Source: JABDIY01 sp963803845
GTDB lineage: Bacteria; Actinomycetota; Acidimicrobiia; Acidimicrobiales; SZUA-35
DNA length: 64,000 bases
NCBI GenBank assembly: GCA_963803845.1
Contig: CAWDNZ010000005.1
Location: forward strand, 1,488,001 to 1,552,000
Direction: 5' to 3'
Made by a program: the position numbers and the translations under genes. Shown piece after piece: positions 1 through 7,321 of the stretch. Position 1 is the first letter of the stretch. The number at the start of each line of letters is the position of its first letter. Under the pieces are notes generated by a model. The model was not told where the DNA came from. It searched no databases and saw only the letters and a program-made list of their open reading frames with translations.

Positions 1-288
1 CAATGGATCGACCACTCAATGGTGTTGGCGGACCAGCTCTATGACCTTGTCCGTGAGCATGAGGATCTAGAGGCGCGAACGTCGCCGCAGAGTGGGGTGG
101 TGAACTGGCGTCACGGCCACGTGGGCGCCAAAAGGATTCAGGCGGAGCTCCCGGAATCCGTCTTCGTCTCTATCACAACTATCGACGGTGAGGAGTGGCT
201 GCGATCGGTGGCGGCGAATCCAAACGCCGATCCCGAGCTCGTGGTGGCCGGAGTGCTAGCTGCGGCGCACGCTGCAAAGAGCCGCTAA
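1..288 (+). CDS. PLP-dependent decarboxylase, C-terminal fragment
   Basis: The reading frame is open from base 1, so the gene begins outside the window and only about 95 C-terminal residues remain. The piece resembles the C-terminal domain of group II pyridoxal-phosphate decarboxylases (aromatic amino acid, diaminobutyrate or aspartate type). The stretch VSITTIDGEEWLRSVAANP matches the place where these enzymes carry a VSxTxxDGxxxLRxxxxNP-like strand and helix near the end. The PLP lysine would lie upstream and cannot be checked. The stop overlaps the stop of the convergent SDR gene by a few bases. The substrate cannot be assigned from this piece. Confidence 0.6.
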   Translation, partial: QWIDHSMVLADQLYDLVREHEDLEARTSPQSGVVNWRHGHVGAKRIQAELPESVFVSITTIDGEEWLRSVAANPNADPELVVAGVLAAAHAAKSR

Positions 289-1067
289 GAAGCGAATCCG
301 GTGACCCCACCGTCGATCGGGATGACAGCTCCGCTGATGTACGCCCCAGCCCTGCTGGAGAGCCACAGCACCGTTCCCGCCATGTCCTCTGGCGAACCGA
401 TTCGACCCAGTGGGATCATCCCTTCCACCATGGCTTTTCCGTCGCCTTCGAGGGCGGTGGCCATCATCTTGGATTCAAACGGGCCCGGAGCGATCGAATT
501 GACGGTGATGTGATCCTTAGCGAGGCGTTGGCCCATGTGTCTTGCGATCATGTGCAATCCGGCCTTCGAAGCCGAGTACGAGAAGTTGTCCACCCAGGGG
601 ACGGCGATCCCGTTGATGGATCCGGTCATGATCACGCGAGCGGGGTCCTCGGGCGTTGCCGCCGCTTTCAAGTTGGGCAGTAACGCTTGGGTGAGGAAGA
701 ACGGTGACTTGAGGTTGATGTCGATGACCTTGTCGAATCCGGCCTCAGGCATCTCGCCCAGTGGCGCAACCCAGTTGGCACCGGCGTTGTTGCAGAGGAT
801 GTGGAGCTTGTCTTCGGACTCGTTGAATGCGGCGACGAATGCGGACAGGCCCTCCGACGTGGAGAGGTCCGCCGGAAGCGAAATGCACTCTCCAAACTCA
901 CTCAGTTCTTTTGCAGCCGCATCACACGCCGGCGCTTTCCGTGCGGTGATGTACACCTTGGCACCGGCGGAGAGCAGGCCGGTAGCGATCATGTAGCCGA
1001 TCCCCCGAGAACCGCCGGTCACAATTGCGGTCTTGCCCTGGACGGTGAAGAGTTCGTTGAGATCCAT
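285..1067 (-). CDS. SDR-family oxidoreductase
   Basis: A classical short-chain dehydrogenase/reductase of about 260 residues, NAD(P)-dependent and cytosolic. The TGGSRGIG dinucleotide-binding motif lies near residue 18, an NNAG motif follows in the middle, and YSASK carries the catalytic Tyr and Lys. The C-terminus has the usual GAVIPIDGG ending. The start at MDLNELF (1067) was preferred over an upstream ATG at 1100 because it places the Rossmann motif at the normal distance. Family members reduce or oxidise many alcohols and ketones. The neighbours (GNAT, enoyl-CoA hydratase) hint at acyl metabolism but do not fix the substrate. Confidence 0.9.
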   Translation of the reverse strand: MDLNELFTVQGKTAIVTGGSRGIGYMIATGLLSAGAKVYITARKAPACDAAAKELSEFGECISLPADLSTSEGLSAFVAAFNESEDKLHILCNNAGANWVAPLGEMPEAGFDKVIDINLKSPFFLTQALLPNLKAAATPEDPARVIMTGSINGIAVPWVDNFSYSASKAGLHMIARHMGQRLAKDHITVNSIAPGPFESKMMATALEGDGKAMVEGMIPLGRIGSPEDMAGTVLWLSSRAGAYISGAVIPIDGGVTGFAS

Positions 1068-1124
1068 TCGAGCAGCGTAGGGCCAAGGCTCCTCACCCAA
1101 CCAACCTGAGTTCTTGGGTTCCGG

Positions 1125-1547
1125 CTACTCGCGTCGCATTGGAATATGCGGGATCCCATCTTCTAGGAACTCGTGTCCGTCCCGTACGAACCCGAATTGC
1201 TCGTACCAGTGTGCAAGGTGCGATTGCGCATCCAACACAATGGGGCTCGCCGCGAGGGTGAGGGCGTAGCGCATCAGGTTTGCGGCATGTCCCTTCTTCC
1301 TGTAGTTCTTGCCCGTCGCAACCCGGCCGATTCGGCGTACGTCGCCCTCATCCAATATCCGAAGCGTTGCCACCAATTCACCTCGCATCGCTATCCACAG
1401 GTGTCGAGTACCGCCGTCCTTGTCCCGCCCGTCGAGTTCGGGGTAGGCGCATTCTTGTTCCACCACAAACACATCGACGCGAAGCTTCAGAAGGTCGTGA
1501 AACTCGGTTGTGGTCAGTTCCTTGAAAGATGCAGCACGGACGACCAT
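1125..1547 (-). CDS. ElaA-like GNAT acetyltransferase
   Basis: A 140-residue GNAT-fold N-acetyltransferase of the ElaA type. The N-terminal segment LLKLRVDVFVVEQECAYPEL is the ElaA signature. The acetyl-CoA loop region follows as RVATGKNYRKKGHAANLM, and the C-terminal YEQFGFVRDG is typical of GNAT strand 6. An AGGAG sequence lies about nine bases upstream of the ATG on the minus strand, which supports this start. The acceptor substrate of ElaA-type proteins is unknown. The gene sits downstream of the enoyl-CoA hydratase on the same strand with a short gap and may be co-transcribed with it. Confidence 0.85.
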   Translation of the reverse strand: MVVRAASFKELTTTEFHDLLKLRVDVFVVEQECAYPELDGRDKDGGTRHLWIAMRGELVATLRILDEGDVRRIGRVATGKNYRKKGHAANLMRYALTLAASPIVLDAQSHLAHWYEQFGFVRDGHEFLEDGIPHIPMRRE

Positions 1548-1586
1548 CTGGTTCGCTCCTCTGGTGGACTGGGGTGACCCTATCCC

Positions 1587-2339
1587 TCAGCCCTTCATCC
1601 GCTCTTTAAGGGCAGCGACCATGTTCACAAAGGCCGGCTCCCCCATCGACCACACCTGGGTGTCCAGCTCGTTGTCTACGGCCTCGTTACCCGTGGCGAT
1701 GGTTTGCGTGCGGTGAATGGTTTCCTTGGTACGCATGAGCAGTTCCCGCGGCGCACTCGCCGCCTTTGCTGCCAACGCCTCGGCTGCCTCCAACAGCTCC
1801 TCGTTGGGGACACACTTCCAGGCCAACCCCACCTCGGCCGCTCGCCTTCCGTCCAGCACTTCGCTGAACAAGACCATTGCCTTGGTGGTCTGAATGTCCG
1901 TTTTGTTCCGCAGCCGCCACGTATGGCCGCCGCCGGGCCCGATACCGATCTGAAGGAAGCGTGAATCGAACTTTGCTGACTCGGCCGCCACCACCAGGTC
2001 GCAGACCAGGATGGCGTTCATTCCCGCGCCCACGGCAGCACCGTTGACCGCCGCAATCGTGGCGAGAGGGGATTCCGCGATCCTGATGAAGCCGGCGTAC
2101 ACCTTACGGAGGCCGTCGTGGCCCGGGTTGGCCAACAGCTCGTCTAGATGACCCCCGGAACAAAAGCCCTTGCCGGCGCCGGTGATGATGACGGCGCTGA
2201 TCCCCACATCGGATTCCAGATCGTCCATGGCGTCGCAGACCTTGGCGCTCATGTCCAGCGTGAAAACATTCCGACGATCCGGATCGTTCAGCGTGATGAT
2301 CGCATAGCCGTCTTTTTTCTCCACCAGCACTGTGTTCAT
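1587..2339 (-). CDS. enoyl-CoA hydratase/isomerase family protein
   Basis: A 250-residue crotonase-fold protein, expected to act on acyl-CoA thioesters in fatty-acid or aromatic acyl-CoA breakdown. The oxyanion-hole motif GKGFCSGGHLDEL is near residue 57, and a second block around residue 100 (AAVNGAAVGAGMNAILVCD) builds the other half of the oxyanion hole. The usual catalytic Glu positions of hydratases are not clearly conserved, so isomerase or other crotonase chemistry is possible. AAGGTG lies about six bases before the ATG on the minus strand. It is divergent from the NTF2-like gene at 2385, leaving a 45-bp shared upstream region. Confidence 0.88.
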   Translation of the reverse strand: MNTVLVEKKDGYAIITLNDPDRRNVFTLDMSAKVCDAMDDLESDVGISAVIITGAGKGFCSGGHLDELLANPGHDGLRKVYAGFIRIAESPLATIAAVNGAAVGAGMNAILVCDLVVAAESAKFDSRFLQIGIGPGGGHTWRLRNKTDIQTTKAMVLFSEVLDGRRAAEVGLAWKCVPNEELLEAAEALAAKAASAPRELLMRTKETIHRTQTIATGNEAVDNELDTQVWSMGEPAFVNMVAALKERMKG

Positions 2340-2384
2340 CAGCGCACCTTATGCGGTGAGATGGGCCAGCCCTAACCTAGGGAC

Positions 2385-2789
2385 ATGACTGTGATGGAAG
2401 ATGTTGTCGCCCAATGGCACAGAGAGATGGAATCGGGGCCTCTGACCGCAGACTTCCTCGCCAAGGTCCTGCATGACGACGTGACGTTCTACTCCCCCGT
2501 GGTTTTCACCCCTCAAAAGGGGAAAGGCATAACTACGGCGTACCTTCTGGCCGCCGGTCAGACCCTGGGTGGCAGCGACGAGCAGCCATTCCGCTACACA
2601 AAGCAGATCATCGGCGATCGTAGTGCGATGCTGGAATTCGAAACGTCGATCGGGGGCAAGTTCGTCAATGGCGTGGACATCATCACCGCAAACGACGACG
2701 GGCAGATCACCGAGTTCAAGGTCCTGGTCCGGCCACTTCAAGGCGTGAACGCCATCCATGAAGCGATGATGGCGGCGCTGAAAGAATGA
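2385..2789 (+). CDS. NTF2-like / SnoaL-like domain protein
   Basis: A 134-residue single-domain protein of the nuclear transport factor 2-like fold. The order of elements fits the family: an N-terminal helix (WHREMESG), LHDDVTFYSPVVF, a central strand region, and a terminal FKVLVRPLQGVNAIHEAM. Members include isomerases, polyketide cyclases and ligand-binding proteins, and nothing here settles the function. The stop at 2787 is followed in the same frame by the thioredoxin-fold gene that begins at 2877, and the two may be co-transcribed. Confidence 0.8.
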   Translation: MTVMEDVVAQWHREMESGPLTADFLAKVLHDDVTFYSPVVFTPQKGKGITTAYLLAAGQTLGGSDEQPFRYTKQIIGDRSAMLEFETSIGGKFVNGVDIITANDDGQITEFKVLVRPLQGVNAIHEAMMAALKE

Positions 2790-2876
2790 CGCAGCAAAAC
2801 CGAGCGGGTGAACCACGGCGGAGACCCAACCAGGACAGCCGGGAAGCATTACTGGCCGCCATCTGTTTGGTACTGC

Positions 2877-3416
2877 GTGACCCCCACCATCAATCTGCCC
2901 GCTGAGGACGGCACGACGTGGTCGTTGGCGGACCATCGCGGGAAGTCCGTGGTGCTGATCTTTCATCGGCACATCCATTGACTGCCGTGCAAGGCCCATG
3001 TCGTCGCCGTGAGCGAACGACGAGCCGAATTTGGACCGGACGTGACATTTGCGCTGATCACCTTCAGTGACCCGAAGTACCTCCGGGCCTACCGCCAGCG
3101 GACCGGTTGGGACCTCCCGATCCTCACCGATATTGATCTCTCGATCTACCGGCTGTTCGACTACGGCCGGGGCTCGGTGTGGCGGGTCTATGGATGGAGG
3201 GTGATCAAACGCTATGCGACGCTCCTGAGAAGCGGGAGCGTTGGCCGGATGGAGAAGGCCACGGAAGACACGATGCAGTTGGGCGGCAACGTGGTAATTG
3301 CCCCCGACGGAAGCGTGCATTGGGTCTATCGAGGCGCGGGTCCGGATGACCGACCGAGCGTGGACGACCTCATTTCCCGGGTCAAACAAGCTCGAGAATC
3401 CGCCAGAACTCGGTAG
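2877..3416 (+). CDS. peroxiredoxin-like (AhpC/TSA) candidate selenoprotein with UxxC motif
   Basis: Reading from GTG 2877 gives a 179-residue thioredoxin-fold protein if the in-frame UGA at 2979-2981 is decoded. The N-terminal part reads LPAEDGTTWSLADHRGKSVV then LIFHRHIH, followed by UGA, then LPCKAHV and the rest of an AhpC/TSA-type domain (LPILTDIDLSIYRLFDYGRG, then GGNVVIAPDG near the end). Cys homologues in the Prx-like redoxin family have FxRHxxCxxC here, so the UGA falls exactly on the first redox Cys, giving Sec35-Leu-Pro-Cys38. Coding character continues on both sides in one frame, which argues against a random stop. Without recoding, the annotated gene would shrink to a GTG at 3009 and lose its active site. 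A nonsense mutation remains possible. No selA, selB, selC or selD gene was seen in the window. Confidence 0.7.
2993..3026 (+). promoter_or_regulatory. candidate bacterial SECIS hairpin downstream of UGA 2979
   Basis: Just inside the coding region after the UGA, TCGTCG (3001-3006) can pair with CGACGA (3018-3023), closed outside by GGC (2993-2995) with GCC (3024-3026) across a five-base asymmetric bulge. The loop is 3007-3017 and holds a GU at 3009-3010. The apical loop lies roughly 26-36 bases from the UGA, within the distance known for bacterial SECIS elements. The fold was drawn by hand and not scored. Confidence 0.4.
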
Positions 3417-3449
3417 GTGCGGCGTAGTTATATGGTCTAACTTTGAGCG

Positions 3450-4106
3450 GTGACCGATCAGCCGAACGAGACAGTCCAGATCAAGCGTGCAGCCGATCGT
3501 GGCCACTACGACGCCGAGACCATCAACGCCATCGCCGATGCGGGGTTAGTGGCTCACGTCGGGACCATTCGCAACGGCCAACCCGTGGTGATTCCGATGT
3601 TTTGTGTCCGCGACGGCGATTACCTACTCCTTCACGGCGCCCCAGCCGCAGGCGTGCTGCGCCGAGCCCGAGCCGAAGAACAGACCATCTGCGTGGAGAT
3701 GACCTTGATCGACGGATTGGTGCTGGCCCGCTCCGCCTTCCACCACTCCATGAACTACCGGTCACTGGTGGTGATCGGCATACCCGATGAGGTCACAGAA
3801 GAATCTGAAAAGGCCCATGCTCTGGAGATGTTCGTGGAACGCCTGATCCCCGGGCGACAGTCCGATCTCCGTCCCAACAACAACAAGGAAATTCAGGGCA
3901 CCTCGGTCTTCCGACTGTCGATGGAGCACGCGTCAGCGAAGATCCGGTCCGGTCCACCCGTGGATGACGAAGAAGACTACGAACTCGACATCTGGGCCGG
4001 CGTCGTTCCGACGCACTTGGCGATGGGACAACCGATTGATGACCCTCGGGTCCGACCGGGCGTGTCTGTGCCCGCCAATGTGACTGCCTACGTGAGCGGT
4101 GACTAG
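3450..4106 (+). CDS. pyridoxamine 5'-phosphate oxidase family protein
   Basis: A 218-residue flavin-binding split-barrel protein starting with GTG 3450. The N-terminal half (GLVAHVGTIRNGQPVVIPMF, then YLLLHG and the following RRARAEEQTICVEMTLIDG) is typical of the PPOX/NimA-like family that binds FMN or F420 and reduces small molecules. The end is acidic and diverges from the core fold. Actinobacteria carry many such paralogues, often F420-dependent. It lies 33 bp after the candidate selenoprotein and 9 bp before the quinone oxidoreductase gene, so these three redox genes probably form one transcript. The substrate is unknown. Confidence 0.85.
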   Translation: MTDQPNETVQIKRAADRGHYDAETINAIADAGLVAHVGTIRNGQPVVIPMFCVRDGDYLLLHGAPAAGVLRRARAEEQTICVEMTLIDGLVLARSAFHHSMNYRSLVVIGIPDEVTEESEKAHALEMFVERLIPGRQSDLRPNNNKEIQGTSVFRLSMEHASAKIRSGPPVDDEEDYELDIWAGVVPTHLAMGQPIDDPRVRPGVSVPANVTAYVSGD

Positions 4107-4115
4107 CCTCGCCCC

Positions 4116-5078
4116 ATGAAGGCTGTTCAAATAAACCAGACCGGTGGCCCCGAGGTTCTCAACTGGACCGAGGTGCCCGATCCCTTACCCGGACCGGATG
4201 ATGTGCTGGTCAGCGTGGCGGCCGCCGGTTTGAACTTCATCGACACCTATCAACGCACCGGCCTCTACCCGGTACGGATGCCTTTTACACCCGGGCTCGA
4301 GGGGGCCGGCGTGATCACCGAGGTTGGAGCGGAGGTCACCGGTCTGAACGTTGGCGACACCGTGGCGTGGTCCTCGGCCCTCGGGACCTACGCCGAGAAG
4401 GTGGTGGTTCCTGCCCGCGTTGCCGTGCCGGTTCCCGACGGGGTGGATTCCGAGATTGCGGCCGCCGTCATGTTGCAGGGTATGACCGCGCACTACCTGG
4501 TTACCGACACGTTCCCGCTGGCCAAGGGCGACCGCTGCCTCATCCATGCCGGCGCGGGCGGGGTGGGGTTGCTGCTCATTCAGATGGCAAAGATGATCGG
4601 AGCGGAGGTCTTCACCACCGTGGGGACACCGGAGAAGGCCGAACTGGCCAGGGGGGCCGGTGCCGATCATGTGATCCTCTACCGCGAGGTTGATTTCGGC
4701 GACGAAGTGGAAGCGATCGCCGGCGTGCGTGCCCTCGACGTGGTGTACGACGGGGTTGGCAAATCCGTGTTCACGCGGAGCCTTTCGCTGCTCCGTTCGC
4801 GCGGCATGATGGCCACGTTCGGCAACGCCTCGGGACCAGTGGAGCCGTTGAGCCCGCTCGATCTGGCACCGTCATTGTTCCTCACCCGGCCCAGCCTCTT
4901 CCAATACATCGAAACCCGCGAGGATCTGCTGCGTCGGAGCGGCGACGTCTTCAACTGGATCGCAGCCGGAAATCTCGACGTCCGAATCGGCGCCCGGGTT
5001 CCAATGCAGGAAGCCGCCGAAGCCCACAAGATGCTCGAGGGCCGCCAGACCACCGGCAAGGTGATCTTGATCCCTTGA
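4116..5078 (+). CDS. zinc-type NADPH:quinone oxidoreductase
   Basis: A 320-residue medium-chain dehydrogenase/reductase of the QOR branch. The N-terminal GroES-like domain (LNFIDTYQRTGLYPVRMPF) has the QOR signature and lacks the catalytic zinc Cys. The Rossmann domain follows with AGAGGVGLLLIQMAK near residue 145 as the NADPH site. The C-terminal GRQTTGKVILIP closes the fold as usual. It is expected to reduce quinones by one or two electrons in the cytosol. Its stop is one base from the convergent YjbR-type gene. Confidence 0.92.
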   Translation: MKAVQINQTGGPEVLNWTEVPDPLPGPDDVLVSVAAAGLNFIDTYQRTGLYPVRMPFTPGLEGAGVITEVGAEVTGLNVGDTVAWSSALGTYAEKVVVPARVAVPVPDGVDSEIAAAVMLQGMTAHYLVTDTFPLAKGDRCLIHAGAGGVGLLLIQMAKMIGAEVFTTVGTPEKAELARGAGADHVILYREVDFGDEVEAIAGVRALDVVYDGVGKSVFTRSLSLLRSRGMMATFGNASGPVEPLSPLDLAPSLFLTRPSLFQYIETREDLLRRSGDVFNWIAAGNLDVRIGARVPMQEAAEAHKMLEGRQTTGKVILIP

Positions 5079-5079
5079 C

Positions 5080-5460
5080 TTAGCTCAAAGCGTCCAGGGC
5101 CAGACGGGTCTTGCGGGTCAGGTTGGAACGCACCAGGGCATAGGAGTCCTCGACAAGTTCGGTGAGAAGCTCCCGATCGGTCGACTCCCGGAAATAGACG
5201 GTGATCCAGTGCTTCTTGTTCATGTGATAACCCGGTTCGATTCCGTCGATCTGACACAGGGCCTCTGAATCCTCCGGCGGGATTTTCAGATTGACACCGG
5301 GCCCGATCCCGCTCAGCCCGATGAGCGCAAACAACTTGCCGCCCACCTTGTAGACGGTCGGAGCCGGTCCGAAGGGGTGGTCCTCCCGTGCTCCCGGCAT
5401 CGACTGGCACAGTGCAGTCACCATCTCGATCAGCGCCGACGGGTCGAAGTCGCTCCCCAT
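5080..5460 (-). CDS. MmcQ/YjbR family DNA-binding-like protein
   Basis: A protein of about 126 residues with the YjbR/MmcQ (CyaY-like double wing) fold. Diagnostic segments are PGAREDHPFGPAPTVYKVGG near the start, LKIPPEDSEAL in the middle and the KHWITVYF strand. The ATG at 5460 was chosen because the ORF extension to 5493 lacks family similarity. Members are small proteins of unknown physiological role, some shown to bind DNA. It is convergent with the quinone oxidoreductase gene. Confidence 0.85.
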   Translation of the reverse strand: MGSDFDPSALIEMVTALCQSMPGAREDHPFGPAPTVYKVGGKLFALIGLSGIGPGVNLKIPPEDSEALCQIDGIEPGYHMNKKHWITVYFRESTDRELLTELVEDSYALVRSNLTRKTRLALDALS

Positions 5461-5500
5461 CCCGTGAAGGTAGCCGAGGCACCCGGTCACCACAGAGTGA

Positions 5501-5914
5501 CTAGGTACAACAACCGCCGACCTCGACCTTGGCCATGACCTCGTTCTCCAGCTGTTCGGCGTCGCCAGTCTTCACATACCACTCCCACTTGTTGTCCGGT
5601 CCCTCCACCCAGGTCTCGGTTTTGTGGGCGAAACAGCAGATGGTGTCATCCACGCCGCTGGTCTGGAGACCAGCCCCGACGATCCGCTGTTCGGCAGCTG
5701 TGACCTGCTCGGCCTGTTCCACTTCGACCCCCAGATGATTGAGTGTTCCCCCTGCGCCTTGCGTCTCGAAGAGAACGAGTTTGAGCGGCGGATTGGCCAC
5801 CTCGAAGTTGGCATAGCCGGGGCGGACCTTGGCAACGGGGGTATCGAACATCTTGGTGTAGAAGTCGATGGACTCGTCAAGATTGGTGACATTCATGGCC
5901 AGCTGTAGTCGCAT
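5501..5914 (-). CDS. arsI: ArsI/CadI family metalloenzyme (VOC fold)
   Basis: A 137-residue vicinal-oxygen-chelate protein. It begins MRLQLAMNVTNLDESIDFY as ArsI/CadI proteins do and has a central HLGVEV (metal His) and WEWY (metal Glu). A vicinal Cys pair (TICCFAHKTE) and a second CC at the C-terminus fit binding of trivalent methylarsenicals or cadmium. ArsI cleaves the carbon-arsenic bond of methylarsenite; CadI proteins are cadmium-induced. Divergent pairing with an ArsR repressor supports a metalloid or metal response, but sequence alone does not separate the two activities. Confidence 0.82.
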   Translation of the reverse strand: MRLQLAMNVTNLDESIDFYTKMFDTPVAKVRPGYANFEVANPPLKLVLFETQGAGGTLNHLGVEVEQAEQVTAAEQRIVGAGLQTSGVDDTICCFAHKTETWVEGPDNKWEWYVKTGDAEQLENEVMAKVEVGGCCT

Positions 5915-5941
5915 TGGATTGGTTCCTTCATTTCGATAGAT

Positions 5942-5981
5942 GTCGATATGTTTGTCCTGAATCGTACGCCAACATATCGAC
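5942..5981. promoter_or_regulatory. inverted-repeat operator between arsI and arsR
   Basis: GTCGATATGTT at 5942-5952 is repeated exactly inverted as AACATATCGAC at 5971-5981, with 18 bases between. It lies 28 bp upstream of arsI and 31 bp upstream of arsR, in the divergent promoter region. A further TCGATA half-site occurs at about 5934. The position and AT-rich dyad fit ArsR-family binding that represses both genes. Confidence 0.6.
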
Positions 5982-6011
5982 GCTTGTCAATACGTGTGCT
6001 ATGTTTCAGAC

Positions 6012-6329
6012 ATGGACACCGCCGAGCCGATCTGTTGTGCCCCCCTCACGGGGTCAACATTGAGCGAGGTCGACGCCGAACTGCTGGCCTCGGTCCTGAA
6101 GGCTCTCGCCGACCCGGTTCGCCTCCGTCTCCTCAGCATCATCGCCAGTGCGGGCGAAGGTTGCGCATGCGACTTTCCCGAGGCCCTGGGCAAGAGCCAA
6201 CCCACGATAAGTCACCACCTTGGCCAGCTCGTGAAAGCTGGCATTCTGGAACGGGAACAACGCGGCAAGTGGGCGTGGTTCCGCGTCAACCCGGCCCAGA
6301 TCGAAGCCATCCGCACCGCCCTCGCATAA
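6012..6329 (+). CDS. arsR: ArsR/SmtB family metalloregulator
   Basis: A winged-helix repressor of about 105 residues. ALADPVRLRLLSIIAS is the conserved first DNA-binding helix, EGCACDFPEALGKSQPTISH holds a CxC metal-site variant of the ELCVCDL motif plus the recognition helix, and KAGILEREQRGKWAWFRV is the wing. An extra Cys pair (ICCAPL) near the N-terminus could add metal or arsenite ligands. The ATG at 6012 is preferred over 5994 because the homologous core starts soon after. It is divergent from arsI across a perfect inverted repeat, so autoregulation and control of arsI are likely. Release by arsenite or cadmium is inferred. Confidence 0.9.
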   Translation: MDTAEPICCAPLTGSTLSEVDAELLASVLKALADPVRLRLLSIIASAGEGCACDFPEALGKSQPTISHHLGQLVKAGILEREQRGKWAWFRVNPAQIEAIRTALA

Positions 6330-6339
6330 CCCCTCCGCT

Positions 6340-6417
6340 GAAATCTCTGCTGGAGGTGACACTGGGTGTCGCCTTCAGCAGACAGAACGCCCGAAAGTCG
6401 CTTTCAGCAGAGATTTC
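6340..6417. other. nested inverted/direct repeats after arsR (alternative hairpins)
   Basis: GAAATCTCTGCTG (6340-6352) pairs perfectly with CAGCAGAGATTTC (6405-6417). Part of the same left arm (CTGCTGGAGGTGACAC, 6347-6362) can instead pair with GTGTCGCCTTCAGCAG (6366-6381). A 15-base unit GTCGCYTTCAGCAGA occurs at 6368-6382 and 6398-6412, with a diverged inverted copy at 6346-6360. The structure may be a terminator for arsR or a mutually exclusive pair of RNA hairpins. The 227-bp interval between arsR and the next gene holds nothing else recognised. Confidence 0.5.
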
Positions 6418-6556
6418 GTGGGGGCGCAGAGCGGAAGTCGGCGCTGGTCCACTCGCACGGTGGGGTACTTGCCGCCCGAGAACGCCCACGGTGGCGCGGA
6501 GCCACGCCCAGGAGGCGGACTCTTAAGGCCCTAGTCGTTCCCGTCGATGCGTATCT

Positions 6557-7273
6557 ATGGCCAAGAACTCCTCGTCGGTGACGATTCCCGCCCCAATGTT
6601 CCAGATGGGCGCATTCCCTCCGATATGCGCCATGACTGGTGTCCCGATCAGTGAACGAAAAGAGGTGACGGCCACTCGGACGAGTCCGTGGGCGGCACTT
6701 GGCATAGTCGGCGGGGTCATCGGAGTGCTCATCCTTGCAGCGATCCTCAGAAAGCAACTGTCTGGCTCGGTTCCCCTTGCCCCCAAGACTGGGCCAACGC
6801 CTGTCCAGCGGGCTGGCTACTTCGTGCTCGGGGCTGCCGCCGTTTCGTTCACCGGCATGTTGGTATTGCCAGGCGAGGCGGCCGGCTGGGCATTCCTCGG
6901 CTTCGCTTTGTTCGGGATCGTAGGGCTTGGAATGGTGTTGGTGAATTCACAACCGGTACGAGCCGAGCTATCGGCAGATCAACAAATGGTGACTCTCAAG
7001 AACGTTGACGCAACGTTCGCCGGAGCCGTCCGCTCGATGATGCTCGCAGGATCGAACTTTGCACCGTCGCATCCCCCCGGAGCGCTACAGCATGCAGCGG
7101 CGGCGTATCAGGTGGCACCGATGATTGGGATGGTTGGCTCAAGCGGTATTCCGCTACCCCCGCATCCGACTCGCGTCGGTCACACGCCACCGGCACCGTC
7201 GTTCGCCGCAACCTCAGCTCCGTCGCCGCAGCCAACCGATTCGGTGGTCGCGGACCCTTTCCGTGCACAGTAA
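6557..7273 (+). CDS. hypothetical membrane protein with Pro-rich tail
   Basis: A 238-residue protein not recognised by family. Three hydrophobic segments are visible: about 46-65 (AALGIVGGVIGVLILAAIL), about 86-104 (AGYFVLGAAAVSFTGMLVL) and about 109-128 (AGWAFLGFALFGIVGLGMVL). The N-terminus has a short MTGVP segment with a Cys. The last 80 residues are soluble, with a Pro/Ala/Ser-rich, low-complexity ending that probably faces the cytoplasm or periplasm as an unstructured tail. The neighbours give no functional clue. Confidence 0.6.
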   Translation: MAKNSSSVTIPAPMFQMGAFPPICAMTGVPISERKEVTATRTSPWAALGIVGGVIGVLILAAILRKQLSGSVPLAPKTGPTPVQRAGYFVLGAAAVSFTGMLVLPGEAAGWAFLGFALFGIVGLGMVLVNSQPVRAELSADQQMVTLKNVDATFAGAVRSMMLAGSNFAPSHPPGALQHAAAAYQVAPMIGMVGSSGIPLPPHPTRVGHTPPAPSFAATSAPSPQPTDSVVADPFRAQ

Positions 7274-7321
7274 GCAGTTTCGCCTCGAGTCACCGCACAA
7301 GCCGCAGGCCTCACATCACGT

